Assembly: GCA_001950395.1 (NCBI GenBank)
Contig: BDLO01000001.1
Location: 405,979-469,978 of the forward strand
DNA: 64,000 nt
Direction: 5' to 3'
Source of the DNA: Coriobacteriaceae bacterium EMTCatB1
Lineage (GTDB): Bacteria; Actinomycetota; Coriobacteriia; Anaerosomatales; Anaerosomataceae
Part shown: positions 15,440 through 23,285 of the stretch, in pieces
How the letters are laid out: each line of letters starts with the position of its first letter
How positions within the stretch are numbered: position 1 is the stretch's first letter
Made by a program: the position numbers and the translations under genes
The notes under the pieces: model-generated
Database searches by the model: none
The model's input: only the letters and a program-made list of their open reading frames with translations
Told to the model about the DNA's origin: nothing

Positions 15440-15907
15440 ATGGACACGGTGCTCGTCCGGTGGGCTGCCGGCCGGCAGTTCGTGGGCTGGGACGCAGAAG
15501 GGCATACCCTCGTGATGGATGCGAAGGCGGCCCACGGCGGCGAGGGCGCCGGCATGCGTCCCTTGCAGGTGTTCCTGTGCGGGTTGGCGGGATGCACCGG
15601 GATGGACGTGGTCTCGATCCTCGAGAAGAAGCGGCAAGACGTGCGGGGTCTCGAGATCGTCGTCGAGGGCACACAGCGCGAGGACGAGTACCCGAAGATC
15701 TACGTCGACATCCACCTTCACTACCGAGTGACGGGGTATGGCGTGTCGCCGGCGGCGGTAGAGCGCGCGATCGAGCTTTCGGAAGAGAAGTACTGTTCCG
15801 TCGGCGGCATGCTCGGCCCGCAGGTCGCGGTTCGCACGTCGTACGAGGTGCTCGAGGCAGATGCGCCCGGGAGCCCGCTCATCGACCGGCGAGGTCGTGA
15901 CGCGTGA
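15440..15907 (+). CDS. OsmC-family peroxiredoxin-like protein
   Basis: Cytoplasmic protein of 155 residues of the OsmC/Ohr fold, typically thiol-dependent hydroperoxide reductases. The first catalytic cysteine lies in 'LCGLAGCTGMDVVSILEKKR' (helix after residue 48), and the second in 'SEEKYCSVGGML' near residue 119, the usual OsmC spacing. ATG 15440 is preceded by GGAGGTGA. It overlaps the next start by four bases, placing it in an operon with a glycosyltransferase and two BshB/BshC-like genes, consistent with a thiol/redox role. Confidence 0.87.
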   Translation: MDTVLVRWAAGRQFVGWDAEGHTLVMDAKAAHGGEGAGMRPLQVFLCGLAGCTGMDVVSILEKKRQDVRGLEIVVEGTQREDEYPKIYVDIHLHYRVTGYGVSPAAVERAIELSEEKYCSVGGMLGPQVAVRTSYEVLEADAPGSPLIDRRGRDA

Positions 15908-16602
15908 GCGACGCGCTCGTCGTCCCCGTCTACAACGAAGCAGCAACCGTCGGCGCGGTCCTGTCGGCCGTGTGCGAGGTGTTCCAGGGCACGGTCATCG
16001 TGGTCGACGACGGCTCTACTGACGACACGCCGCGCATCTTGAGGAACGCCGAGGGGATCGTCGCGATGCGTCACGAGGTGAACCGTGGCTACGGCCGTTC
16101 GCTCATCGACGGCTTCGAGACGGCGCTGGCGATGGGCGCGCAGCGCATCGTGACCATGGACTGCGACGGGCAGCACGAGCCGGCTCGCATCCCCGATCTG
16201 CTCCGCGCTCTTGAGGATGCGGACGTGGTCTCTGGGAGCAGGTACCTCCCCGAGAGCGCCTCGATTGGGGCGGCCCCTCAAGATCGCGTGCGCGTGAACG
16301 CCGCTGTGACGCGGGCGATCAACGAGGTGACGGGCTGGGGCATCACGGACGCGTTCTGCGGCTTCAAGGCGTACCGGCGAAGCGCGCTCGAGCGCATGCA
16401 TCTTTCGGAGGACGGGTATGCGATGCCGATGGAGCTGTGGGCCGAGGCGTGGAAGGCGCGGCTCTCAGTCCGAGAGGTCGCAGTCGACCGCATATACTGC
16501 GACGCCGACCGTAGTTTCGGCGCCGATCTCGACGACCCTGACAAGCGGCTCGCGTACTATCTGAGCGTGTGGGAGAACGCGTTGCGCCGCGGTGCGGCCT
16601 GA
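15904..16602 (+). CDS. Glycosyltransferase family 2 (dolichol/polyprenyl-phosphate-mannose-synthase-like)
   Basis: GT-A-fold glycosyltransferase of 232 residues without transmembrane helices. The nucleotide-sugar pocket is marked by 'VVPVYNEAATVGAVLSAV' and 'VVDDGSTDDTPRIL', and the metal-binding DxD by 'MDCDGQHEP'; 'GFKAYRRSAL' resembles the acceptor loop of DPM1-type enzymes. The sugar and acceptor are unknown. It begins with GTG inside the OsmC stop and its stop adjoins the deacetylase gene, so the three are co-transcribed. It is GT2, not the GT4-type BshA that starts bacillithiol synthesis. Confidence 0.85.
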   Translation: MSDALVVPVYNEAATVGAVLSAVCEVFQGTVIVVDDGSTDDTPRILRNAEGIVAMRHEVNRGYGRSLIDGFETALAMGAQRIVTMDCDGQHEPARIPDLLRALEDADVVSGSRYLPESASIGAAPQDRVRVNAAVTRAINEVTGWGITDAFCGFKAYRRSALERMHLSEDGYAMPMELWAEAWKARLSVREVAVDRIYCDADRSFGADLDDPDKRLAYYLSVWENALRRGAA

Positions 16603-16622
16603 TGAGAAGCGAGGGCTCAGGA

Positions 16623-17306
16623 ATGGTCGACGTCGTGTGCATCGGCGCCCATCCCGACGACGTGGAGCTCGGTATGGGAGCCACGATCGCGAAAATGGTG
16701 CAGGCGGGCGCCAAGGTAGCGATCCTGGATCTGACCGACGGCGAGCCAACCCCGTTCGGCACGCCTGAGCGCAGGGCGGCAGAGGCAGCAGAGGCGGCGC
16801 GGGTGCTCGGCGTCGAGCGTGTGACGCTCGGGCTGCCGAACCGTGCTCTCGAGGACACCGTCGAGGCCCGACGGGAGGTCGCTGAGGTCTTGCGCGCGCT
16901 GAGGCCGCGCGTCGTCGTCGGGCCGTACCGAGTGGACGCGCATCCCGATCACGTCGCCGCGGCCCAAATCGTCCTCTCTGCTCGCTTCTGGGCGAAGCTC
17001 AGCAAGGCGGGGCTTGCTGGCGAGCCGCACTACCCCAGGCGCATCTACCAGTTCGCCGCCTTCCACAGCGCGCTCGCGCTCGTGCCCTCGTTCGTCGTCC
17101 CGGTCGGAGAGGACGCGATCCAGGCGAAACTCACCGCTCTTGGCGCGTACCGCTCTCAGTTCATCGAGAACGCGGCGAACGCCCAGGTCATCGACCGCGT
17201 GGAGCTCCAGACGCGGTACTGGGGCTCTCTCGTGGGAGCGGCCGGAGGCGAGCCCTTCTTCGCCACCGAGGTCCTCGGCGTCGAGTCCCTCACGTCTCTC
17301 GTGTGA
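16623..17306 (+). CDS. PIG-L-family deacetylase, BshB1-like
   Basis: Zinc-dependent N-acetylglucosamine-type deacetylase of 227 residues. The zinc and catalytic motif 'IGAHPDDVELGMG' (from residue 6) and the second zinc motif 'VDAHPDHVAAAQIV' are intact. The sequence resembles BshB1, which removes acetyl from GlcNAc-malate in bacillithiol synthesis, and the next gene is BshC-like, which strengthens this reading. ATG 16623 has GAGGG upstream and begins directly at the family core; an ATG at 16602 overlapping the previous stop is also possible. A role in another glycoconjugate remains open. Confidence 0.85.
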   Translation: MVDVVCIGAHPDDVELGMGATIAKMVQAGAKVAILDLTDGEPTPFGTPERRAAEAAEAARVLGVERVTLGLPNRALEDTVEARREVAEVLRALRPRVVVGPYRVDAHPDHVAAAQIVLSARFWAKLSKAGLAGEPHYPRRIYQFAAFHSALALVPSFVVPVGEDAIQAKLTALGAYRSQFIENAANAQVIDRVELQTRYWGSLVGAAGGEPFFATEVLGVESLTSLV

Positions 17307-17309
17307 GCC

Positions 17310-18872
17310 GTGCGTCGGGCCCTGTCGATACCTCGTGGCAACGGTGAAGCGCTCGTCGAGCCGCCTCTTGCGGAGTGGCGTTCCCTCGTGCAGCGGACAG
17401 CGTCTGCGGCTCGCTCGTGGGAGACGCCTGTGGGCGGCGTTCCGCTGCGTGCGCTTCGAGAGCAAGCACGCGAAGAAGCGCTGCGGCTCTCGACGCGGAC
17501 GTGCGAGCGGCTCGGCGTCTCGTGGGCAGAGCCCGTCCAGCCAGCGGCCCCCATCGTGATGACCGGCCACCAGCCAGAGCTGTTTCATCCGGGCGTCTGG
17601 GCGAAGCACTTCGCCGTGCAGCGCTACGTCGACGAGAACGGTGGGAACGCGCTCGAGCTCGTGGTGGACTCCGATCGGTGCGGCACGCTCGCGCTGCGCG
17701 TGCCCTGCGTGCGCGAGCGCGTTCGCCGGCACGACGTGGTGCTCGCGGATGGAGGCGACGCGTGCTACGCGTGCGTTCCGGCGCCGTCGCGCGATGCGGT
17801 CGAGAGGTTCGTGCGCGAAGCGGTCATCTGCGCGGAGACGCTGCCCGTAGCCGGCCCCGGGGAACGTCTGGCGCGCTTCGCCGGTTGTCTGCGCGACGCG
17901 GCTTCTTGCACCGCGAATCTGGCGGAGACGGTCGTGGCAGCACGGCGTGCGTACGAGCGGCCTGCTGGGACCACGTACGGGGAAGTGTTCGTTTCTGAGC
18001 AATCTGCGACGCCCGGTTTTCTGACCTTCGCTGCGCATCTCGTGAGCGAGGCCCGGCGCTTCGCCGAGGTGTTCAACGAGGAGGTCAGAGCGTACCGAGC
18101 TCGTTGGCGGGTCAGGTCCGCTGCGCATCCCTTTCCTGAGCTCCACGTGGAAGGCGGTGCGGTAGAGGTCCCTCTCTGGGCGCTCGTTGACGGCACGAGA
18201 CGCGCGATCGCGTTCGAGCCGGAGGACGGTGTGCTGCGCGTCCAGGGTTCGGGGATCCTGCGCGCGGGGTCAGACCCGCGCGAGATCTTCCGCGCCATTG
18301 CCGACTCCGGCCTGAAGATCGTGCCGCGTGCTGTCTCGCTCACCATGTTCCAGCGGCTGTGCGTCGCGGACCTGTTCGTGCACGGCATCGGAGGGAGCAA
18401 GTACGAGGTCATCACGGACCGCGTGATCGAGCGGTGGCTCGGGATCTCGCCGCCGCCGTACGCAGTGGTCTCGCTCACCATGCGGCTTCCCGTCGGGGTC
18501 GCGTCTTCGAGCGAGGAGGAGCTGTCTGCGCTTCGGCACGCACTGCACGTGGCGAAGCACAATCCGGACAAGCTCCTCAAAGAAGCCTGGACCGGCGCAC
18601 CGCTCGATCAGGACGCTATCGAAGAGCTCGTCGAACGGAAGCAGCAGCTCGTCGCGGAGGCTGCGGCGCCTGGCGCGGACAAGCGCGCGATCGGCGAAGC
18701 CATACGCGAGGTCAACGCGAAGCTGCGCACGGCGATCGAGCCTCTGGTGTCCGAGATCGAGCAGAGGATCGAGCGTCTGGAGGCGAGTCGCCAGGAGCAC
18801 GAAGCGTTCTCCGACAGGGAGTGCTCGTTCCCGCTCTTCGACCCCCTGGAAGTCGCCGAAGCGGTGGGGTAG
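17310..18872 (+). CDS. BshC-like cysteine-adding enzyme (putative)
   Basis: A 520-residue protein with features of the BshC family: a nucleotide-binding-type segment 'VMTGHQPELFHPGVWAKHF' near residue 90, an 'LVVDSDRCG' strand in the place of the BshC 'AsEDHD' region, a 'GIGGSKYEVITDR' glycine-rich loop, a long C-terminal coiled coil (about 430-505) and a final 'SFPLFDPLEV' typical of BshC ends. BshC joins cysteine to glucosaminyl-malate to make bacillithiol. The match to canonical BshC is partial, and this belongs to a divergent subgroup. It starts with GTG three bases after the deacetylase stop. The function is inferred mostly from family shape and gene neighbour. Confidence 0.6.
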   Translation: MRRALSIPRGNGEALVEPPLAEWRSLVQRTASAARSWETPVGGVPLRALREQAREEALRLSTRTCERLGVSWAEPVQPAAPIVMTGHQPELFHPGVWAKHFAVQRYVDENGGNALELVVDSDRCGTLALRVPCVRERVRRHDVVLADGGDACYACVPAPSRDAVERFVREAVICAETLPVAGPGERLARFAGCLRDAASCTANLAETVVAARRAYERPAGTTYGEVFVSEQSATPGFLTFAAHLVSEARRFAEVFNEEVRAYRARWRVRSAAHPFPELHVEGGAVEVPLWALVDGTRRAIAFEPEDGVLRVQGSGILRAGSDPREIFRAIADSGLKIVPRAVSLTMFQRLCVADLFVHGIGGSKYEVITDRVIERWLGISPPPYAVVSLTMRLPVGVASSSEEELSALRHALHVAKHNPDKLLKEAWTGAPLDQDAIEELVERKQQLVAEAAAPGADKRAIGEAIREVNAKLRTAIEPLVSEIEQRIERLEASRQEHEAFSDRECSFPLFDPLEVAEAVG

Positions 18873-18944
18873 CGCACCGCCGCGTCCGGTGTATCATGTG
18901 CGTACCGCTTCGGCGGCAGTGTCGTTTGGAGAAAGGATCGCGTC

Positions 18945-19121
18945 ATGGGCAAGCCTGTCGTCAACCCGGACCTCTGCACGGCGTGCGGCATCTGCGTGGA
19001 CGAGTGCCCGACGAGCGCCCTCGACCTCGAGGACGTCGCGGTGCTCGCTCGGCCGGACGACTGCACCGAGTGCGGGACCTGTGAATCCGTGTGCCCGAAC
19101 GAGGCCATCAAGCTCTCGTAG
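18945..19121 (+). CDS. Two-[4Fe-4S] ferredoxin-like protein
   Basis: Small ferredoxin of 58 residues. Two cluster motifs, 'CTACGICVDECPTSAL' (from residue 11) and 'CTECGTCESVCPNEAI' (from residue 41), supply eight cysteines in the crossed arrangement of clostridial-type ferredoxins. It is a low-potential electron carrier that could serve Rnf or other anaerobic enzymes. The ATG is preceded by AAAGGA. It lies after the BshC-like gene with its own gap and is closed by a hairpin terminator. Confidence 0.9.
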   Translation: MGKPVVNPDLCTACGICVDECPTSALDLEDVAVLARPDDCTECGTCESVCPNEAIKLS

Positions 19122-19143
19122 CCCGGATCAAAGAGAAGGACGC

Positions 19144-19172
19144 GAGGCCGTCGGCTTCCAGCCGGCGGCCTC
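19144..19172 (+). terminator. Hairpin terminator after the ferredoxin gene
   Basis: A 12-bp inverted repeat (19144-19155 with 19161-19172, one G-U pair) has a five-base TTCCA loop. It lies between the ferredoxin and the convergent plsY gene and can act for both strands. Confidence 0.7.
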
Positions 19173-19189
19173 GTCGCTTCACGGGGATC

Positions 19190-19861
19190 CTACCCCCGCG
19201 GACCTCCGGAGTCGTCCACGTACATGCGCGGCTCCTCGCCGCGCGCGAGTCCGCGCAGCCGTCTGACGTGGGCAGCTATCACGACCGCTGACAGCACGAT
19301 CGTGAACGGCAAGTCAGGCGAGCGCGTAAGCAGCGCTGTGGCCGGCAGCGCGAGGGCAGCGGCCACCTGGCCAGCCAGCATGATGCGCGTGAGAGCGAGA
19401 ACGATGAGTCCTACTGCAAGCACCGCAGCGAAGTACCGCGCGTCGTACGCCAAGAGCGCTCCCGCACCAGCGGCGAGCCCCTTCCCGGTTCTCCTGAGTC
19501 GGCGGTCCTTGATCGCGAGCCAGACCGAGTAGTTATGGCCGATGACGGCGCCAAGGACCGCCGCTTGGGGCAGCACGACCGAAGCCCCGGCTTGGCTGGC
19601 AGGGGTGAGAAGTTGTGTGCTCGCGAGCATCGTCTTGGCGAGCAGCGTGGGGAGCAGTCCCTTCGTAGCGTCCGCGAATACCGCCACCACGAACCACGAC
19701 CAGGATCCCGTCGTACGGCGCACGTTCATCGCTCCGACGTTCCCGCTCCCGTGGAGAGTGATGTCGTCGCCCGTGACTGCGCGCACGATGAGGTACGCCC
19801 ACGGGATGGATCCGACGAGAAGAGAGGCGGCGAACACCGCCGCGGTCTTCAGGAGCGGCAC
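19190..19861 (-). CDS. plsY: Acyl-phosphate:glycerol-3-phosphate acyltransferase PlsY
   Basis: Integral membrane enzyme of 223 residues that makes lysophosphatidic acid from acyl-phosphate and glycerol-3-phosphate. PlsY motifs are seen: 'SIPWAYLI' near the N-terminus, 'LHGSGNVGAMNVRRTTG', the 'FADATKG' loop, 'AVIGHNYSVWL' and 'RTGKGLAAGAG'. Five or more hydrophobic helices are evident. GTG 19861 follows GGAGG; its start overlaps the region just after the upstream lipid-kinase stop, so both phospholipid genes form an operon. The C-terminal 'RLRGLARGEEPR' resembles other PlsY ends. Confidence 0.92.
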   Translation of the reverse strand: MPLLKTAAVFAASLLVGSIPWAYLIVRAVTGDDITLHGSGNVGAMNVRRTTGSWSWFVVAVFADATKGLLPTLLAKTMLASTQLLTPASQAGASVVLPQAAVLGAVIGHNYSVWLAIKDRRLRRTGKGLAAGAGALLAYDARYFAAVLAVGLIVLALTRIMLAGQVAAALALPATALLTRSPDLPFTIVLSAVVIAAHVRRLRGLARGEEPRMYVDDSGGPRG

Positions 19862-19862
19862 G

Positions 19863-20768
19863 TCACGGCCTCCGCGGGACGACGCACGTGATCGCCTTCG
19901 GCAACAGGGAGATCTCGTAGCGGCTCTCCAGCATGACCTCTCCGTCGATCTGGGCGGGCACCGGCCGGTCTGCTTCGATGACCACCGAGCGATGACGCGA
20001 CATGTGAACGGGTCGCATGCGGGTGTGCTTCCCCGCGATGACGAACGGGAGACGGACGAGGGCGTTCGGCAAAGAGAGCGGGTCGATGGCGCAGACCTCG
20101 AACAGACCGTCATCGGGAACGGCATGCGGCGTTATCTTGAAACCGCCCCCGTAAGTCTGGCCTACGGTGACCGCGAGGATGAGCGTTTCCATCGTGGTCG
20201 GCGGCTCCTCGTCGAACCCGACCAGGGCCGTGAATCCGGACAGGTCGTTGAAGAGCACGTGGAGCAAGGCGGTGAGGTAGAGCCACAGTCCGTCACGCTG
20301 CTTCGTGACCTTGTACTCGACTGCCTTTGCAGTCACCTTGGCGTCGAGCCCGGCTGCGAAGCTGTTGTTGAAGAACAGGCCGTTGCAGACGCCGACGTCG
20401 AACGATCTGCGTTCCCCGGAGGCGAGCGTCAGCACGGCCTGAGAGAGGTCCGCAGGGATGCCGTAGGTGCGCCGCGTGTCGTTGCCTGAGCCTGTCGGCA
20501 GCAGGCCGAGGGCGGGTCGGTTCTCCGAAGGGATGGACATCAGGCCATTCAGCACCTCGTGGACCGTGCCGTCACCGCCGACTGCCACGACGAGGTCGTG
20601 CTCAGCGGCGGATGCGGCGATCTCTCGCGCATGCCCAGGACCTTCGGTGCGGACCGTGACGTGCGGCAGCACGCCCTCGAGAAGCTGCTCGATGACGGGC
20701 ACGAGCGTCTCGGTCTCGCCGTGGCGAGCAGCGGGGTTCACGACGAGCAACGCGTTGTTGTGAGTCAC
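19863..20768 (-). CDS. Diacylglycerol kinase-family lipid kinase (YegS/DagK type)
   Basis: Soluble lipid kinase of about 301 residues. The N-terminal DAGK catalytic domain shows 'ALLVVNPAARHGETE', the nucleotide-binding 'VAVGGDGTVHEVLNGLM' and 'LGLLPTGSGNDTRRTYG'. The C-terminal part has the 'YGGGFKITPHAVPDDGLFEV' beta-sandwich signature. It likely phosphorylates diacylglycerol or a related lipid and is co-transcribed with plsY. GTG 20768 is the suggested start because GGAGA precedes it; ATG 20789 or 20801 would extend the N-terminus by a few residues. Confidence 0.88.
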   Translation of the reverse strand: MTHNNALLVVNPAARHGETETLVPVIEQLLEGVLPHVTVRTEGPGHAREIAASAAEHDLVVAVGGDGTVHEVLNGLMSIPSENRPALGLLPTGSGNDTRRTYGIPADLSQAVLTLASGERRSFDVGVCNGLFFNNSFAAGLDAKVTAKAVEYKVTKQRDGLWLYLTALLHVLFNDLSGFTALVGFDEEPPTTMETLILAVTVGQTYGGGFKITPHAVPDDGLFEVCAIDPLSLPNALVRLPFVIAGKHTRMRPVHMSRHRSVVIEADRPVPAQIDGEVMLESRYEISLLPKAITCVVPRRP

Positions 20769-20823
20769 GACGTCTCCGTCTCTACGCATGTGCGAGGCCA
20801 CGAGGATAGCGTGCCTGAGCCGC

Positions 20824-20852
20824 TTGGAAAAGGAGCCGCCCTATGGTACTGT
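20824..20852 (+). promoter_or_regulatory. Promoter of tRNA-Arg
   Basis: TTGGAA (20824-20829) and TACTGT (20847-20852) are 17 bases apart, with TGG immediately before the -10 (extended -10). The tRNA begins at 20880. Confidence 0.55.
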
Positions 20853-20879
20853 TCTCCGGCGGTCGCGACGCGGCCGAGC

Positions 20880-20955
20880 GCCCTCTTAGCTCAGGGGATA
20901 GAGCGTCTGCCTCCGGAGCAGAAGGCCGCAGGTTCGAATCCTGCAGAGGGCACCA
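20880..20955 (+). tRNA. tRNA-Arg (anticodon CCG)
   Basis: Complete cloverleaf: acceptor GCCCTCT pairs with AGAGGGC, the D stem is GCTC/GAGC, the anticodon stem TCTGC/GCAGA holds loop CTCCGGA with anticodon CCG, and the T arm is GCAGG-TTCGAAT-CCTGC. The CCA end is encoded. It reads CGG codons. Confidence 0.97.
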
Positions 20956-20966
20956 GCAACGTCGAC

Positions 20967-20990
20967 GAGGGCCCGGCATGCCGGGCCCTC
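20967..20990 (+). terminator. Hairpin terminator after tRNA-Arg
   Basis: A perfect palindromic stem, GAGGGCCCGGC (20967-20977) with its complement at 20980-20990, lies between the tRNA and the convergent EF-G2 gene and could serve both. Confidence 0.7.
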
Positions 20991-21020
20991 GCTCTGCATC
21001 GAACGTCGCTTGCTGGGGCG

Positions 21021-23084
21021 CTAGTGCGATTCAGCGCGCTCCTTCTGAGACTGCTCGATGATCTTCTTCGCAAGGTCGTGCGGCACTTGCTCGTACGAGT
21101 CGATGGTGATCGAGTAGCTGCCGGTGCCGCTGGTGAGGGACCGTAGCTGAGGCGAGTAGTGCACGACCTCCGCGTAGGGGACTTGGGCCCTGATGACCTG
21201 GACGCCGGGCTCGGGAGAGTCCATGCCGAGCACACGGCCGCGCTTCGAGCTGATGTCGCCCATGACCGCGCCCGCGTACTGCTCGGGCACTTCGATGGTG
21301 AGCGTCGCAATGGGTTCGAGCAGCACGAGGTCGGCCTTCTCTGCCGCAGCGCGGAAGCCGATGCGGGCGGCCGTCTTGAAGGCGATCTCGGAGGAGTCGA
21401 CCGAGTGGTACGAACCGTCGTAGACGGCGACTTTCACGTCGACGACCGGGTAGCCAGCGAGCACGCCTTGCGCCATGGCCTCCTGGACGCCCTTGTCGAC
21501 GGCCGGGATGAACTGACGGGGGATCTTGCCGCCGACGATCTCGTCGATGAACTCGTAGCCGCCGCCCGGGTTCGGTTCGAGCCTGAGCCAGCAGTCGCCG
21601 AACTGGCCTGCGCCGCCGGTCTGCTTCTTGTGCCGACCCTGCGCGCTGGCGGTCTTGCGGATGGTCTCCCGGTAGGGGATGCGCAGGTCCTCGAGCTCGG
21701 CCTCGACGTGGAACCTGTCGCGAAGGCGCGCGAGCAGGATGTCGATCGCGATGTCGCCCATGGCGGAGATGACGGTCTGGTGGGTCTCCTCGTCGCGGCG
21801 CATCCTGAGCGAGGGGTCCTCGTCCACGATGGTCTTGAGGGCAGTGCCGAGCTTGTCCTCGTCTGCTTTGGTCTTCGCGACGATGGCGACCGGATACAGC
21901 GGCTCGGGGAGCGGCAGCGGAGCGAACGAGATGTCGCCCGTCGTCGAGAGCGTGTCGTTGGTGAGCGTGTCGGCAAGCTTCGTGAGGACCGCGATGTCGC
22001 CCGCGGGGGCTCCGTCGATGTCGGTGATCTCCTTGCCGGTCATCTTGAACACGTGCGCGATGCGCTCTTTCTTTCCGGTGCGCGAGTTGACGAGCTCGGT
22101 GTTGGGGGCGAGCGTGCCCGATACGACCTTCACGAGGTTGATCCGGCCGATGTACGGGTCGGAAAGCGTCTTGAAGACGTGCGCTGACGTGGGGCCGCTT
22201 GCGTCGAAAGGCACCTCGCGTCCGTCGACCGTCTTCATCGGGCCGTGAGCCGTGGGCTTCGGGAAGAAGGAGACGATCTCGTCCATGAGGTCCTCGATGC
22301 CCTGGAGCTTGAGCGCGGAGCCGACGAAGACGGGGATGAAGATGCCCTGGGCGATGGCCTTTCCCAAGAGGTCTTCGAGCTCCTCTTGCGTGAGCCGCTC
22401 GCCTTCGAGGTACTTCTCCATGAGCTCGTCGTCCGCTTCTGCGACGAGCTCGCAGAGCTTGTCGCGTGCCTCCTCCGCTGCGCCAGCCAGGTCGGCGGGG
22501 ATGTCGACGATCTCCTCCTTGTCGCCCTCGTGGTGGTACGCACGCATGCGCACGATGTCGACGACGCCTCGGAAGGCGGACTCGGCGCCGATCGGGATCT
22601 GCACGGCGCCGACGCGGTGGCCGAACGACGTGGTGAGCGCGGACATCACCGCATCGAAGTCGGCGTGCTCCTTGTCCATCCGGTTCACGAAGACCGCCCG
22701 TGCGATGCCCATCTCTCCTGCGATCTTCCAAAGCTTGCGGGTCTGGACCTGTGGACCCGAGACGGCGTCGACGACGAAGAGCGCCATCTCCGCGGCTTCC
22801 ATGCCGGCGATCGCATCGCCGATGAAGTCGGCGTATCCAGGGGTGTCGATGACGTTGATCTTCACACCGTCGTGCTCGACCGGTGCGAGCGCGAGGTTGA
22901 TGGTCATCTTGCGTTTGACTTCCTCTGCGTCGTAGTCGAGGGTCGAGTGCCCTTCGTCGACGCTGCCGAGGCGCTTGGTCTGACCTGCCATGAAGAGCAT
23001 CGCCTCGGCGAGAGAAGTCTTGCCTGCGCCTCCATGGCCTACCAAGACGACGTTGCGGACCTTGTCAGTGCTTGGCGCTCCCAC
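21021..23084 (-). CDS. fusA: Elongation factor G-like GTPase (EF-G2 type)
   Basis: Translational GTPase of 687 residues with EF-G domains I-V. The P-loop is 'GHGGAGKTSLAE' rather than the 'AHIDAGKTT' of the main elongation factor; 'DTPGYADF' is the G3 motif and 'VNRMDKEH' the G4 motif. Domain IV is recognised by 'GAGQFGDCWLRLEPNPGGGY' and domain V by 'VMGDISSKRGRVLGMDS'. These changes mark the EF-G2 paralogue group found in many actinobacteria, whose task in translation or ribosome recycling is not settled; the canonical fusA is expected elsewhere with the str operon. GTG 23084 is favoured since AAGGAGG sits at the right distance; ATG 23090 is too close. Confidence 0.88.
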   Translation of the reverse strand: MGAPSTDKVRNVVLVGHGGAGKTSLAEAMLFMAGQTKRLGSVDEGHSTLDYDAEEVKRKMTINLALAPVEHDGVKINVIDTPGYADFIGDAIAGMEAAEMALFVVDAVSGPQVQTRKLWKIAGEMGIARAVFVNRMDKEHADFDAVMSALTTSFGHRVGAVQIPIGAESAFRGVVDIVRMRAYHHEGDKEEIVDIPADLAGAAEEARDKLCELVAEADDELMEKYLEGERLTQEELEDLLGKAIAQGIFIPVFVGSALKLQGIEDLMDEIVSFFPKPTAHGPMKTVDGREVPFDASGPTSAHVFKTLSDPYIGRINLVKVVSGTLAPNTELVNSRTGKKERIAHVFKMTGKEITDIDGAPAGDIAVLTKLADTLTNDTLSTTGDISFAPLPLPEPLYPVAIVAKTKADEDKLGTALKTIVDEDPSLRMRRDEETHQTVISAMGDIAIDILLARLRDRFHVEAELEDLRIPYRETIRKTASAQGRHKKQTGGAGQFGDCWLRLEPNPGGGYEFIDEIVGGKIPRQFIPAVDKGVQEAMAQGVLAGYPVVDVKVAVYDGSYHSVDSSEIAFKTAARIGFRAAAEKADLVLLEPIATLTIEVPEQYAGAVMGDISSKRGRVLGMDSPEPGVQVIRAQVPYAEVVHYSPQLRSLTSGTGSYSITIDSYEQVPHDLAKKIIEQSQKERAESH

Positions 23085-23107
23085 GAGCATCGCCTCCTTG
23101 TCGACCG

Positions 23108-23160
23108 TGCCGGCTCAGCCGGCAGTCCGCTCACGCGCCGCCGAGCTCCCCATCGGCGGC
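23108..23160 (-). other. Two hairpins in the leader of the EF-G2 gene
   Basis: TGCCGGC-TCA-GCCGGCA (23108-23124) and an 8-bp stem GCCGCCGA/TCGGCGGC with an eight-base loop (23137-23160) lie just upstream of the EF-G2 ribosome site. They could be leader structures controlling the GTPase gene. No T-runs follow. Confidence 0.35.
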
Positions 23161-23217
23161 TGCACGAGACGAAACGATAGCACACGCGTGCGCGCGTGCG
23201 GGCGGCGTCTGCGCGGG

Positions 23218-23246
23218 TTATGCGAGGCGTCGAGGATTGTTAGAAT
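23218..23246 (+). promoter_or_regulatory. Extended -10 promoter of the cyclophilin gene
   Basis: TAGAAT (23241-23246) is preceded by TGT, with a weak TTATGC at 23218-23223, 17 bases upstream. Position and spacing fit transcription of the gene that starts at 23286. Confidence 0.45.
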
Positions 23247-23285
23247 CAGCGAAGCGTCGAGTTGTCGGCGAGCAGGAAGGAATCG

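Noticed and set aside
15440..15907. Possible second selenoprotein among redox genes
   Set aside because: The OsmC protein has normal cysteines at both catalytic sites, and the CCG and ferredoxin genes also have complete cysteine sets. No other in-frame TGA restores a motif.
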